Below are positions 32,759 to 41,923 of a stretch of 64,000 nucleotides of DNA, piece by piece (position 1 is the stretch's first letter; each line of letters begins with the position of its first letter). The stretch is from the NCBI RefSeq assembly GCF_002159455.1, contig NZ_NFIQ01000002.1, positions 1-64,000 of the forward strand, in the 5' to 3' direction. The notes below the pieces were generated by a model, which worked only from the letters and a program-made list of their open reading frames with translations, did no database searches and was not told where the DNA came from. Made by a program: the position numbers and the translations under genes. The stretch comes from Flavonifractor sp. An306. Lineage in GTDB: Bacteria; Bacillota; Clostridia; Oscillospirales; Oscillospiraceae.

Positions 32759-32779
32759 AAGGAAGAGAGGAGTTTTATC

Positions 32780-33247
32780 ATGAAAACATTTGAGGGAAAG
32801 CTGGTATCCAGCAGCATCAAGGTAGGCATCGTGGTGGCCCGGTTCAACGAGTTCATCACTTCCAAGCTGCTCAGCGGCGCTATGGACGGGCTGCTCCGCC
32901 ACAACGTACAGGAGGAGGACATTCAGGTGGCCTGGGTACCCGGCGCCTTTGAGATCCCCCTTATCGCCTCCAAAATGGCCAAGAGCGGCAAATACGACGC
33001 GGTGATCTGCCTGGGCGCGGTGATCCGCGGCTCCACCAGCCACTACGACTATGTCTGCAACGAGGTGTCCAAGGGCATCGCGGCGGTCTCGCTGGAGAGC
33101 GGCATCCCGGTAATGTTCGGCGTGCTCACTACCGAGAACATCGAACAGGCCATCGAGCGGGCCGGCTCCAAGGCGGGTAACAAGGGCTCCGAGTGCGCCG
33201 AAGGCGCCATCGAAATGGTAAACCTGATCCGGGAGATGGGCTGCTGA
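32780..33247 (+). CDS. ribH: 6,7-dimethyl-8-ribityllumazine synthase
   Basis: 155 residues from ATG 32780 behind GGAAGAGAGGAG. Motifs [22 protein letters not shown] and [18 protein letters not shown] (active-site His), [11 protein letters not shown] are those of lumazine synthase, which assembles into hollow capsids. Last gene of the operon; terminator directly follows. Confidence 0.97.
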   Translation: MKTFEGKLVSSSIKVGIVVARFNEFITSKLLSGAMDGLLRHNVQEEDIQVAWVPGAFEIPLIASKMAKSGKYDAVICLGAVIRGSTSHYDYVCNEVSKGIAAVSLESGIPVMFGVLTTENIEQAIERAGSKAGNKGSECAEGAIEMVNLIREMGC

Positions 33248-33266
33248 GCCCCTCCCTGCCAAATAG

Positions 33267-33303
33267 AAACCGCGGCATGGAAAAAGACCATGCCGCGGTT
33301 TTT
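33267..33303 (+). terminator. terminator of the riboflavin operon
   Basis: AAACCGCGGCATGG pairs with CCATGCCGCGGTTT around AAAAAGA; the T run TTTTTG follows. The opposite strand is A/T-flanked too, so it may also serve the convergent radical-SAM gene. Confidence 0.85.
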
Positions 33304-33308
33304 GTCAT

Positions 33309-35249
33309 TCAGCCCCGTTTTTTCTTGGGGCGGGTGTTCTTTTTGGGCTTGGCCACCGCCCACCCCGCCTTTTTCACTGGGCGGGATTTCTTTTCCGGAC
33401 GGGCAGGCCGTTCAGCCGCCTGTTTTTTCTGCCGGGTCTCCCCTTCCGGCTTTCGCCCGGAGGGACGGAGCAGGCAGCCTTTTCCATAGCCGATCAGGTC
33501 CTCCCGGTGGGCCGCGTGGAGGGCCTCACGGACCAGTGCCCGCTTTTCCGGCCGCTTCCACTGCATCAAAGCCCGCTGCATGGCCTTCTCATGGGGATCC
33601 TTGGGCACATACACCGGCTTCATGGTTCGGGGGTCAAGGCCGGTATAGTACATACAGGTGGACAGGGTGCCAGGCGTGGGATAGAAGTCCTGCACCTGCT
33701 CCGGCTGCCGGCCGGATCTGTTCAGCCACTCCGCCAGACGCACCGCGTCGGACATGGTGCAGCCGGGATGGGAGGACATGAGATAGGGCACCAGATACTG
33801 CTCCTTGCCGTACTTCTGGTTCAGCCGCTCATATTTCTGCCGGAACTTCTCGTACACCGCGATATGGGGCTTGCCCATATAATCCAGCACGCCATCCACA
33901 CAATGCTCCGGCGCCACCTTCAGCTGACCGGACACATGGTACTTCACCAGCTCGGCAAAAAACTCCCCGCTCTGATCCTTGAGCATATAGTCAAACCGGA
34001 TGCCGGAGCGGATAAACACCTTTTTCACGCCGGGCACCGCCCGCACCTTCCGCAGCAGCATCAAATAGTCGGTGTGATCGGCGTCCAGATTGGGACAGGG
34101 CTCAGGCGCCAGACAGGCCCGGTTCCGGCACATCCCCGCCTTCAGCTGCTTCTTGCAGGACGGGCGGCGGAAGTTGGCGGTAGGGCCTCCCACATCGTGG
34201 ATATAACCCTTGAAGCCCGGATGATGGGTCAGCGCCTCCACCTCTCTCAGCACGCTCTCATGGCTTCGGGAGGTGATGATCCGCCCCTGGTGAAAGGCCA
34301 GGGAGCAGAAATGACATGCCCCGAAGCAGCCCCGGTTATGGGCCACCGAGAACCGCACCTCCTCAATAGCAGGCACGCCTCCCATGCTGTCATACATAGG
34401 ATGGGGCTCCCGGACGTAGGGCAGCTCAGCTACCCGGTCCAGCTCCGCCGTGGTCAGGGGCATGGCGGGCGGATTGACGATGAGCAGCTTGTCCCCATGA
34501 CGCTGCAGGATGGCCTTTCCCCGCACCGGGTCATGCTCCTCATACTGGATCTGATTGGCCATGGCGTACTGCCGCTTGTCGGCGCGCACCTGCTCAAAGG
34601 AGGGGCACTCCACCAGGGGATAGGCGCAGTCGGCGGGTGTATTTCCAATAAAGGCAGTTCCCTTTACATCCTTGATCTCCCCCACGGGCGTGCCGGAGGC
34701 CAGCCGGGCAGCAATTTCCCGGGTGGCGGTCTCCCCCATGCCGTAGACCAGCAGGTCTGCCTGGCTGTCAAAGAGGACGGAGCGGCGCACCTTGTCCTCC
34801 CAGTAGTCGTAGTAGGCAAACCGCCGCAGCGAGGCCTCCAGCCCACCGATCACCAGAGGAATGTCCCCAAATGCCTCCCGCACCTTATTGGAGTAGACAA
34901 TGGCCGCCCGATCAGGCCGCAGGCCCGCCTTGTTGCCCGGAGAATAGGCGTCGTCATGCCGCCGTTTTTTTGCCACCGTATAGTGGGCCACCATGGAGTC
35001 AATATTGCCGGCGGAGAGCATCACACCCAATCTGGGCCGGCCCAAGGCTGTAAAGGCTTCTGCCTTACGCCAATCCGGCTGGGCCAGAATGGCCACCCGG
35101 TAGCCCTCCGCCTCCAGCAGGCGGGAAATGATGGCCGGACCGAAGGAGGGGTGGTCCACATAGGCGTCGCCGGTGATGAGCAAAAAGTCATACCAGTCCC
35201 AACCCCGCTCCGCCAGATCTTTTTGGGAGACAGGAAGAAATGCGTTCAT
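33309..35249 (-). CDS. YgiQ/UPF0313-family radical SAM protein
   Basis: 646 residues from ATG 35249 (NAFLPVSQKDLAERGWDWYD) right behind GAGGTAAT; the longer frame adds nine residues within the upstream gene. An N-terminal domain (DAYVDHPSFGPAIISRLLEA) precedes the radical SAM core with the cluster motif CFGACHFC at ~305-312 and SRSHESVLREVE. The C-terminal part is basic (PKKNTRPKKKRG). The biochemical role of YgiQ is unresolved. It overlaps the ribosome-binding region of the phosphatase-GNAT gene by start-stop contact, so they are probably co-translated. Confidence 0.9.
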   Translation of the reverse strand: MNAFLPVSQKDLAERGWDWYDFLLITGDAYVDHPSFGPAIISRLLEAEGYRVAILAQPDWRKAEAFTALGRPRLGVMLSAGNIDSMVAHYTVAKKRRHDDAYSPGNKAGLRPDRAAIVYSNKVREAFGDIPLVIGGLEASLRRFAYYDYWEDKVRRSVLFDSQADLLVYGMGETATREIAARLASGTPVGEIKDVKGTAFIGNTPADCAYPLVECPSFEQVRADKRQYAMANQIQYEEHDPVRGKAILQRHGDKLLIVNPPAMPLTTAELDRVAELPYVREPHPMYDSMGGVPAIEEVRFSVAHNRGCFGACHFCSLAFHQGRIITSRSHESVLREVEALTHHPGFKGYIHDVGGPTANFRRPSCKKQLKAGMCRNRACLAPEPCPNLDADHTDYLMLLRKVRAVPGVKKVFIRSGIRFDYMLKDQSGEFFAELVKYHVSGQLKVAPEHCVDGVLDYMGKPHIAVYEKFRQKYERLNQKYGKEQYLVPYLMSSHPGCTMSDAVRLAEWLNRSGRQPEQVQDFYPTPGTLSTCMYYTGLDPRTMKPVYVPKDPHEKAMQRALMQWKRPEKRALVREALHAAHREDLIGYGKGCLLRPSGRKPEGETRQKKQAAERPARPEKKSRPVKKAGWAVAKPKKNTRPKKKRG

Positions 35250-35250
35250 A

Positions 35251-36429
35251 TTACCTCGATTCATCGGCAGGTTCAAAGCCGATCTCTTTTTCCAACAGAT
35301 CCAGCGGTACGCCGCCTGCGCCCTGGACCTCGCCCACCTTTACAAATCCGTACTTCTTATAAAACCGCTGGGCTACCCCGTTATCCGGGGCACAGCGCAG
35401 CCGCAGTCTGGTCCGGCCCAAGGGGCGGTAGGTGGACACCGCCTGGCCGATCAGCTGAACCCCAAGGCCCTTTTTCCGGTACTCCGGAGCCATGTACACA
35501 AAGGGGATATAGCCGATCCCCTCCTCCGCCCAGCGCTCCAGATCCATCTGGAGCACGCCGGCAAATGTTTCGCCCAGCATGGCTGCCATCACGGCCTTTT
35601 GGGGGTCCTGGGCCCAGCAGCGCAGCGCATCCTGCTGGAAGGCCTCACTGTCACAGGGAAGGTCAGAGCCGTGGATATCCTGCCAGGCATCGCTGCGGGC
35701 TGAGCGGTAGCACTCCCCTTCCGTCTCCATATTCAGGGGACGGAACCACAGGTTGGCGTCAGCCAGACTGCTCTCCCGGGACTTCCACCATTTCTGGCGG
35801 GCCAGGGTGGAGATCTCCTCCGGCAGATGGGAGCTGTCATTCTCAAAAATTAGCCGGCAGACGCCATGTTCGTCTACCGTCAAACAGGTAACGCCGGTGT
35901 TGTCACTGTGCCCCAATGCGTCCATCTCGCCCGGCTCCAGGCCGCGAATGGCCCCCTGGAGACAGCGGATGGCGGTTCCGTGGGAAAAGGCTGCCACCGT
36001 CTGGTCCGGGTGCCGCTGGGCAATGTCCCGCATAGCAGCCAGCATCCGCTTTTGCACCTGGGCAAAGGTCTCGCCGCCCTCTACCTGAAATTCAGGGGAG
36101 CTGTGATTGAACCCACGCAGCCGCTGTCCATCCCGGTGGGCCAGCTCCCCCCACGGTTTGTCCTCCCACACGCCCACGCCGATCTCCCGCAGGTCGGGCC
36201 GGGTATGCAGCTCCAGCGCATGGGATTCATAAATGGCTTTGGCGGTGGTCATGGTGCGAAACAAATCGCTGGAATACACCGCGTCAATGGGGATATTGTC
36301 AAACCGCCCCTTCAGAGCGGCAATCTGGCGATAGCCGTTGTCAGTAATCAAACTGTTATACCAGCCATGAACGCGGCGGTACAGGTTGCCCTCTGCCTCC
36401 GCATGGCGGATCAGATAGATTCTTGTCAT
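35251..36429 (-). CDS. histidine phosphatase - GNAT acetyltransferase fusion
   Basis: 392 residues from ATG 36429. Residues 1-200 are a phosphoglycerate-mutase-like phosphatase: LIRHAEAEGN at the catalytic His, SSDLFRTMTTA, and VAAFSHGTAIRC with the second His. After a linker rich in charged residues, ~260-385 is an N-acetyltransferase with the acetyl-CoA motif MAPEYRKKGLGVQLIGQAV and a terminal RFYKKYGFVKVGEV. The two activities are usually separate proteins. Substrates unknown. It precedes the YgiQ gene in the same operon-like string. Confidence 0.88.
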   Translation of the reverse strand: MTRIYLIRHAEAEGNLYRRVHGWYNSLITDNGYRQIAALKGRFDNIPIDAVYSSDLFRTMTTAKAIYESHALELHTRPDLREIGVGVWEDKPWGELAHRDGQRLRGFNHSSPEFQVEGGETFAQVQKRMLAAMRDIAQRHPDQTVAAFSHGTAIRCLQGAIRGLEPGEMDALGHSDNTGVTCLTVDEHGVCRLIFENDSSHLPEEISTLARQKWWKSRESSLADANLWFRPLNMETEGECYRSARSDAWQDIHGSDLPCDSEAFQQDALRCWAQDPQKAVMAAMLGETFAGVLQMDLERWAEEGIGYIPFVYMAPEYRKKGLGVQLIGQAVSTYRPLGRTRLRLRCAPDNGVAQRFYKKYGFVKVGEVQGAGGVPLDLLEKEIGFEPADESR

Positions 36430-36473
36430 GCTGTAACTCCTGCTCTATTTTGGTAATCCTACGCCCCGTCTCT

Positions 36474-36809
36474 TCAGAGCGCATAGGGTCTCAATGCCTC
36501 TTCCACCACGTCCTCAAAGGATTCGGCCGCCCCCCAGTCGAAGCGGATCAGACCTCCTCCGCCGCCCCCGCCGATGATGTGGACTCTGGTATGAGCGCTC
36601 ATATTGTCAATCGTGACCGTGAGGGTCAGGCGGTTACCCACCCGCCAGTAGTGCTTCTCATACACCATAACCGCACACTCCAAGCCGTTGGGCCCTTTCA
36701 CTGCATAGTGGTCCAGCAGCTCTCCGGTAATGCTGCCATCCACAATGGCGCTGTGGATCAAATCGCCGCACTGTTCCATGGAACAGGACACATAATAGGT
36801 ATGTTCCAT
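36474..36809 (-). CDS. DUF6054-type small protein
   Basis: 111 residues. A beta-strand rich protein with CAVMVYEKHYWRVGNRLTLT followed by VTIDNMSAHTRVHIIGGGGG and a C-terminal helix (SFEDVVEEALRPY), the pattern of DUF6054 proteins in Clostridia. No function is known. It lies between pyrD and the phosphatase-GNAT gene, 15 bases after the pyrD stop in transcription order, so it may be read from the pyrimidine operon. Confidence 0.7.
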   Translation of the reverse strand: MEHTYYVSCSMEQCGDLIHSAIVDGSITGELLDHYAVKGPNGLECAVMVYEKHYWRVGNRLTLTVTIDNMSAHTRVHIIGGGGGGGLIRFDWGAAESFEDVVEEALRPYAL

Positions 36810-36824
36810 TTTGGCGCTCCTCTC

Positions 36825-37742
36825 TCACCAGGGCCGCACACCGCCTGTCAGGTCAGATACCTTGCCATGTCCCTGAACACAGGCAATTTCGGCCAGCTCA
36901 TCCCGTACCTTGATGGGCGCGTAGGGGTCGGCGAAGCAGGCGGTGCCCACTGCCACGGCAGAGGCGCCTGCCAGCATCAGCTGGGCCGCATCCTCCCCTT
37001 TGGCCACGCCTCCCATACCCAGAATCGGCAGATTAACCGCGCTGGCCACCTCCCACACCATCCGCACCGCCACCGGCAGCACGGCAGGCCCGGACAGGCC
37101 GCCGGTATTCATTTTCAGAATGGGCCGACGAGTATTCACGTCAATGCGCATGCCCCGCAGGGTGTTGATAAGGGACAGGGCGTCCGCTCCGGCGTCAGCC
37201 ACCGCTCTGGCAATCTCGGTAATATCGGTAACATTGGGGGACAGCTTCACCATCACCGGGACAGTGGCGTGCTCCTTGGCCACTTTGGTAACCTCGGCCG
37301 CCAGCTCCGGCTTGGTGCCGTAGGCCAGGCCGCCCGCCTTCACATTGGGGCAGGAGATGTTGACCTCGATCATATCCACCCCGGCCGCCGACAGCTTCTC
37401 GCACATGATGCCGTACTCTTCCGGGGTGTTGCCGGAGATATTGGCGATCACCGCCAGGTCGTGCTTGCGCAGCTCGGGCAGCTCCTCAGCGATAAAGGCA
37501 TCCACCCCCGGATTCTGAAGGCCCACGGAGTTAAGGATCCCCATGGGCGTCTCGGCGATGCGGGGAGGCGGATTGCCCTCCCGGCGGTGCAGGGTCAGAC
37601 CCTTGGCGCAAATTCCCCCCAACTCACTCAGGTCGTAGAACTGGCCGTATTCCCGGCCGAAGCCAAAGGTCCCGGAGGCCACTACGATGGGGTTTTTCAG
37701 TTTCACACCCGCCAGCTCGACGGACAACTCCACCTTAGACAT
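36825..37742 (-). CDS. pyrD: dihydroorotate dehydrogenase, catalytic subunit (class 1B)
   Basis: 305 residues from ATG 37742 (SKVELSVELAGVKLKNPIVV), behind GGTGGAG; the longer frame runs into pyrK. FMN barrel with the signature ISCPNVKAGGLAYG, where Cys is the class 1B base, KLSPNV and LINTLRGM. It oxidises dihydroorotate to orotate, passing electrons to the PyrK subunit and NAD. It overlaps pyrK by 8 bp. Confidence 0.96.
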   Translation of the reverse strand: MSKVELSVELAGVKLKNPIVVASGTFGFGREYGQFYDLSELGGICAKGLTLHRREGNPPPRIAETPMGILNSVGLQNPGVDAFIAEELPELRKHDLAVIANISGNTPEEYGIMCEKLSAAGVDMIEVNISCPNVKAGGLAYGTKPELAAEVTKVAKEHATVPVMVKLSPNVTDITEIARAVADAGADALSLINTLRGMRIDVNTRRPILKMNTGGLSGPAVLPVAVRMVWEVASAVNLPILGMGGVAKGEDAAQLMLAGASAVAVGTACFADPYAPIKVRDELAEIACVQGHGKVSDLTGGVRPW

Positions 37743-38514
37743 TCCACTCCACCTCCCTGGCGTCAAATACCGGGCCGTCCTTGCACACATGCTTCATAGT
37801 GCCGTCGGCCATCTGAATGGCACAGCCCAGGCAGGCTCCCACACCGCAGGCCATCCGCTCCTCCATGGACACCTGGCAGGGCACGCCGTACTCCGCCGCC
37901 ACCTTGGCCACACTCTTCAGCATGGGCTTGGGCCCGCAGGCCAAAATAGCCGTAAAGTCTTTTTCCTTTTCAAGAATATCCCGCACCTGCGCATCCACAA
38001 ATCCATGGCGCCCAAGGCTTCCATCATCTGTGCAAAGGTAAACTTCTTTACAGCATTCCCGGAAACGCTCGGCCAGGATCACCCGGTCTGCCGAGCGAAA
38101 TCCCAGCACAGCGACGGCATTTTTATGGTAGGCCTCGGCATAGCCCAGCAGGGGCGGCACACCGATGCCGCCCCCCACCAGGAGATAGCGGCCTCTCTCT
38201 TCCACGGAAAAGCCATTGCCCAGTGGACCTAGCACGTTGACTTGCTCCCCCACCTTGCGCCCGGCAAGCCAGCGGGTGCCTTCCCCCTTCACCTCGAAGA
38301 TGAGAGCGGCGGTATTCTCCGGCTCGTCAGCCAGGACGCAGGCCACCGAAATGGGCCGGCGGAGGAGGTTGCCCTCCCCGCAGGCCACATGGAGGAACTG
38401 ACCGGCCCGAAGCCCCTGCTCCTCCACCATTTTCCCCACTTCCAGGGTCATCCACCAGGTGCTGTCGTTCAGAGGGGTCATCTCCACTATCGTACAGCGC
38501 TGTTCGATGGGCAT
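37735..38514 (-). CDS. pyrK: dihydroorotate dehydrogenase electron-transfer subunit
   Basis: 259 residues. FAD domain (LLRRPISVACVL), NAD domain (LLVGGGIGVPPLL, ILACGPKPML) and a C-terminal [2Fe-2S] site in ACGVGACLGCAIQM with a later Cys in HVCKDGPVF. It links PyrD to NAD. Start ATG 38514 behind AGGAGGAGAG, 12 bases after pyrF. Confidence 0.96.
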   Translation of the reverse strand: MPIEQRCTIVEMTPLNDSTWWMTLEVGKMVEEQGLRAGQFLHVACGEGNLLRRPISVACVLADEPENTAALIFEVKGEGTRWLAGRKVGEQVNVLGPLGNGFSVEERGRYLLVGGGIGVPPLLGYAEAYHKNAVAVLGFRSADRVILAERFRECCKEVYLCTDDGSLGRHGFVDAQVRDILEKEKDFTAILACGPKPMLKSVAKVAAEYGVPCQVSMEERMACGVGACLGCAIQMADGTMKHVCKDGPVFDAREVEWNV

Positions 38515-38526
38515 GCTCTCTCCTCC

Positions 38527-39453
38527 TTACTCGATGGTGATAAACCGGCAGATATCATCCCGCATGGCAATGGCGGCATTACGGGCGGCCTCCTGGTAGT
38601 CGGCGCCGTCCTTGCCGGTCTTCTGCCAGGCACAGATAATGCCCCGGGAGGAGTTGACGATGGCACCCCGGCCCTTGGCCTGGAAGGCGTACTGCACATC
38701 CTCGGCGGTGCCGCCCTGGGCACCGTAGCCGGGCACCAGCAGGAAGGTGTGGGGCATCCGGGCCCGGATCTGCTTGAGTTCATCGGGGTGGGTGGCTCCC
38801 GCCACCGCACCGGCCATGGTATAGCCGTATTTGCCCTCGGTGCCGGCTCCCCACTTCTCAATCAGGTCGGCCATCAGGCCATAGACCGTGTCGCCCTCTC
38901 CGGCAGTCACATTCTGCAGCTCGCCGGAGCCAGGGTTGGAGGTCTTGACCAGGGAGAAGGTACACTTGTCGGTCTGCTTGCACACCTTCAGGAAGGGATT
39001 GACGCTGTCGCCCCCCATATAGCCGTTGAGGGTGACGCAGTCAGCGTCGAACACGCTCAGGTCCTGCTCCCCCACCCTGGTGGTGCCCAGCCAGCCGTCA
39101 GCATAGGCCTCGGCGGTGGAGCCGATATCGCCCCGCTTGATGTCGGCGATCACGAAGAAGCCCTTCTCCTTGGCATAGCGGATGGTGCGCTCCAGCGCCT
39201 CCATCCCCCGCCAGCCCAGCCGCTCATAATAGGCAGACTGGGGCTTCACAGCGGGCACAAGATCGCACAGCGCATCCATCAGCCCGCAGTTGAACCGGTA
39301 GAGGGCCTCGGCCGCGCCCTCCAGGGTCTCGCCGTGCTGCTCATAGCAGGCCTTGCGGATGTGAGGAGGCACATACTCCGGCTTGGGATCCAGCCCCACC
39401 ACGGTGGGGTTCTTGCAAGCGATGATCTTCTCCTGCAGCGCGTCAAAGGACAT
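38527..39453 (-). CDS. pyrF: orotidine 5'-phosphate decarboxylase (long, type 2)
   Basis: 308 residues from ATG 39453, ten bases behind GAGGAG; a TTG three codons upstream is less likely. The active-site motif is ADIKRGDIGST with the Lys-Asp pair; the protein is of the long type found in Clostridia and mycobacteria, with SADCVTLNGYMGGDSV-like and LLVPGYGAQGG blocks. It converts OMP to UMP. Second gene of the pyr cluster, 42 bases after pyrC. Confidence 0.95.
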   Translation of the reverse strand: MSFDALQEKIIACKNPTVVGLDPKPEYVPPHIRKACYEQHGETLEGAAEALYRFNCGLMDALCDLVPAVKPQSAYYERLGWRGMEALERTIRYAKEKGFFVIADIKRGDIGSTAEAYADGWLGTTRVGEQDLSVFDADCVTLNGYMGGDSVNPFLKVCKQTDKCTFSLVKTSNPGSGELQNVTAGEGDTVYGLMADLIEKWGAGTEGKYGYTMAGAVAGATHPDELKQIRARMPHTFLLVPGYGAQGGTAEDVQYAFQAKGRGAIVNSSRGIICAWQKTGKDGADYQEAARNAAIAMRDDICRFITIE

Positions 39454-39495
39454 AATTCTCAAACTCCTCTTTTTCTATTTCTGGTTGGCATGCGG

Positions 39496-40779
39496 TCAGG
39501 GCTTGTCCTGATAGACCACCTTACCGCCAACAATGGTATATTTGACCTTTCCCTTCAGCTTTTTTCCCGCGAAGGGGGTGTTGCGGCCTTTGGAGGCAAA
39601 CCGTTCCGGGTCCACCGTCCACTCCTCCGCCGGGTCGAAAATCACCATATCCCCGTCCGCTCCGATGGACAGCCGCCCCTTGGTGGGCAGACGGAGGATG
39701 CAGGCGGGATTGATGGTCATTTTCCGCAGGATATCGGACAGAGGCATTTCCTTGGTGTGGTACAGATAGGTCAGGGTCACGCCCAGAGCTGTCTCCAAAC
39801 CCACCATACCGCTGGGCGCTTCGGTGAGGGCCCTTGCCTTCTCCTCGGCGGAATGGGGCGCGTGATCAGTGGCGATGGCGTCGATGGTTCCGTCCTTCAG
39901 GCCCTCAATAATGGCCTCCACGTCCGCCCTGGTCCGCAGAGGCGGGTTCACCCGGGCCATGGTGCCCTGGGTGAGGATCTCGTCCTCCGTGAGGCTGAAG
40001 TACTGGGGGCAGGTCTCGCAGGTGATCTGCACCCCCTTGCGCTTATACCGCCGGACGATGGCCACCGACTTGGCGGTGGAGATATGGCAGATATGTACCG
40101 CCGCCCCCGTCTCCTCCGCCAGCATGGCGTCCCGGGTCACCATCAGCTCCTCGGCGATGGCAGGCCGGCCGTTGATACGCAGCTGCCGGGAGATCCGCCC
40201 CTCGTTCACCGCGTAGTTCTTCACCATGTCCGCGTCCTCGCAGTGGGAGAGAATGGTCAGGTTCTGCCGGTGGGCCAGGATCAGGCCGTCCCGCATCAGG
40301 TTGGCATTCTGCACCGGCACTCCGTCGTCGGAGAGCGCCACCGCCCCCGCCCCCTTCAGGGCCTCAAAGTCGGTGAGCTCCTGCCCCTTCTGTCCCTTGG
40401 ATACCGCGCCGATGGGCCAGACATGGACCCCACAGGCCTGGGCCGCCTTTTGCTTGACCAGGTCGATCCCCTCCGGGCTATCGGTAACAGGGCGGGTATT
40501 GGGCATGCAGGCAATAGAGGTAAAACCTCCATGGGCGGCAGCCGCCGCCCCGGTCTCAACGGTCTCCTTATACTCAAAGCCGGGCTCCCGCAGATGCACG
40601 TGCATATCCACCAGGCCCGCACATACCGTCAGGCCTCTGGCGTCAATGATCTCCGCGTCCCGCTCCCGGATGTCGCTGCCAATGACGGCCACCTTGCCGT
40701 CTTCCAACAAAATGTCCATGACGCCGCCGATGCCCCCTACCGGGTCCACCAGACGTCCCTGGCGTATCAGCAGTTTCAC
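39496..40779 (-). CDS. pyrC: dihydroorotase
   Basis: 427 residues from GTG 40779 behind AGGAG. Zinc motif DMHVHLREPGFEYKET, later ILSHCEDADM and CHISTAKSVA, and ATDHAPH with the catalytic Asp. It closes carbamoyl aspartate to dihydroorotate. First gene of pyrC-pyrF-pyrK-pyrD; pyrB, pyrE and carAB are not in this window. A promoter and a leader hairpin with a T run stand before it. Confidence 0.96.
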   Translation of the reverse strand: MKLLIRQGRLVDPVGGIGGVMDILLEDGKVAVIGSDIRERDAEIIDARGLTVCAGLVDMHVHLREPGFEYKETVETGAAAAAHGGFTSIACMPNTRPVTDSPEGIDLVKQKAAQACGVHVWPIGAVSKGQKGQELTDFEALKGAGAVALSDDGVPVQNANLMRDGLILAHRQNLTILSHCEDADMVKNYAVNEGRISRQLRINGRPAIAEELMVTRDAMLAEETGAAVHICHISTAKSVAIVRRYKRKGVQITCETCPQYFSLTEDEILTQGTMARVNPPLRTRADVEAIIEGLKDGTIDAIATDHAPHSAEEKARALTEAPSGMVGLETALGVTLTYLYHTKEMPLSDILRKMTINPACILRLPTKGRLSIGADGDMVIFDPAEEWTVDPERFASKGRNTPFAGKKLKGKVKYTIVGGKVVYQDKP

Positions 40780-40798
40780 GCAATCACTCCTTTCTCAC

Positions 40799-40833
40799 GC
40801 AAAAAAAGGGTCCAGGCTCCTTACGCCGACCCT
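40799..40833 (-). terminator. leader attenuator of the pyr cluster
   Basis: On the minus strand AGGGTCGGC pairs with GCC-(TG)-GACCCT and is followed by TTTTTTT (40807-40801), located between the promoter and the pyrC ribosome-binding site. Pyrimidine operons of Firmicutes are often controlled by such leader terminators, through PyrR or by reiterative transcription; which one is not visible here. Confidence 0.6.
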
Positions 40834-40860
40834 CCCTACGATGCTGCTCTTCGTTTTTTC

Positions 40861-40889
40861 ATTATAACTTGAATCGCATTTTTTAGCAA
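40861..40889 (-). promoter_or_regulatory. promoter of the pyr cluster
   Basis: On the minus strand TTGCTA (40889-40884), 17 bases, TATAAT (40866-40861), giving a leader of ~75 bases. Confidence 0.65.
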
Positions 40890-40952
40890 CGGATTTTTCT
40901 GTAATTCGGGCAATAATAGAGACGGACACCAATGCAGAAGGGAGCGTCACAC

Positions 40953-41129
40953 ATGACAAAGCACGCATTTTTAGAGGGCATGGGCATGGGGATCATCGCG
41001 GGAGCCGCCATCGGCATGGCGGTGGCCGCCAAGGGGATGCAGAGCCCCGACATGCGCCGGATGGCCAAAAAGGCCGCCCGCCGGATGGACCACATGAAGG
41101 ACGATCTGGCGGATACCCTGGGCTTCTAA
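40953..41129 (+). CDS. small YtxH-like membrane protein
   Basis: 58 residues from ATG 40953, 9 bases behind GAAGGGAG. A Gly/Ala-rich membrane segment (MGMGIIAGAAIGMAVAAKGM) is followed by a basic amphipathic helix (RRMAKKAARRMDHMKDDLAD), the layout of YtxH-like stress/envelope proteins and of small sporulation-linked proteins. It lies divergent from the pyr cluster and just before the convergent sigE. Confidence 0.6.
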   Translation: MTKHAFLEGMGMGIIAGAAIGMAVAAKGMQSPDMRRMAKKAARRMDHMKDDLADTLGF

Positions 41130-41138
41130 AGCGGCAGC

Positions 41139-41170
41139 GGGCCGTGGACGGGATATCCCGTCCACGGCCC
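41139..41170. terminator. 16-bp perfect palindrome between convergent genes
   Basis: GGGCCGTGGACGGGAT and its exact complement, 6 bases before the sigE stop and 10 bases after the YtxH-like stop. Neither strand has a T run afterwards, so termination efficiency is uncertain. Confidence 0.5.
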
Positions 41171-41176
41171 AAAATC

Positions 41177-41896
41177 TTACATCAGACGCAGAATTTCCCG
41201 CTTCAGCCGGGCAATGATTCGTTTCTCCAGCCGGGAAATATAGGATTGGGAGATGCCCAGGCTGTCCGCCACCTCCTTCTGAGTCCGCTCCGGCCGCCCG
41301 TCCAGGCCAAAGCGCATAGTGATGATCTGCCGCTCCCGTCCGTCCAGCTTCTCCAGCGCATCCAGCAGCAGTTTCCGGTCCACGTCGTCCTCGATGGGCT
41401 TCATCACCAGGTCGTTATCCGTGCCCAGAATATCGGACAGCAGCAGCTCATTTCCGTCCCAGTCGGTATTCAGCGGCTCGTCAAAGGACACCTCGCTTTT
41501 CAGATTGGCGGTCTTGCGCAGATGCATCAGAATTTCGTTTTCGATGCAGCGGGAGGCATAGGTGGCCAGTTTAATATTTTTGGCAGGCTGAAAGGTATTG
41601 ATGGCTTTGATGAGGCCGATGGTGCCGATGGAGATCAGATCCTCAATGCCCACCCCGGTATTCTCAAAGCGGCGGGCAATATACACCACCAGCCGCAGAT
41701 TACGCTCGATCAGCTTGGCCCGTACATGCTCCTCTCCCTGCTCCAGGCTGGCGATGAGCGCCGCCTCTTCCTCCCGGGACAGAGGCGGCGGGAGCGTATC
41801 GCTGCCTCCGATATACATAACCTTGCCCGGCAGGCACAGACCCAGCCGGGCAAGCAGCCTTTGCAGACCTACATACCAACGTACCCTCCAGCCCAT
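41177..41896 (-). CDS. sigE: RNA polymerase sporulation sigma factor, sigma-E
   Basis: 239 residues, the same length as Bacillus pro-sigma-E. An N-terminal ~27-residue membrane-seeking pro-sequence ([20 protein letters not shown]) precedes region 2 ([31 protein letters not shown]) and region 4 ([20 protein letters not shown]). It runs early mother-cell transcription after cleavage by SpoIIGA, encoded just upstream (27-base gap). Confidence 0.96.
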   Translation of the reverse strand: MGWRVRWYVGLQRLLARLGLCLPGKVMYIGGSDTLPPPLSREEEAALIASLEQGEEHVRAKLIERNLRLVVYIARRFENTGVGIEDLISIGTIGLIKAINTFQPAKNIKLATYASRCIENEILMHLRKTANLKSEVSFDEPLNTDWDGNELLLSDILGTDNDLVMKPIEDDVDRKLLLDALEKLDGRERQIITMRFGLDGRPERTQKEVADSLGISQSYISRLEKRIIARLKREILRLM

Positions 41897-41923
41897 CCGC
41901 TTTTCCCCTTTCTTCGCAATCCA

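Noticed and set aside
33507-35891. 794-codon plus-strand open frame opposite the radical SAM gene
   Set aside because: A G+C-rich antisense shadow without ribosome-binding site or domain motif; the minus strand carries clear family motifs.
38242-40872. 876-codon plus-strand open frame opposite pyrF and pyrC
   Set aside because: Antisense shadow; the opposite strand encodes well-recognised enzymes.
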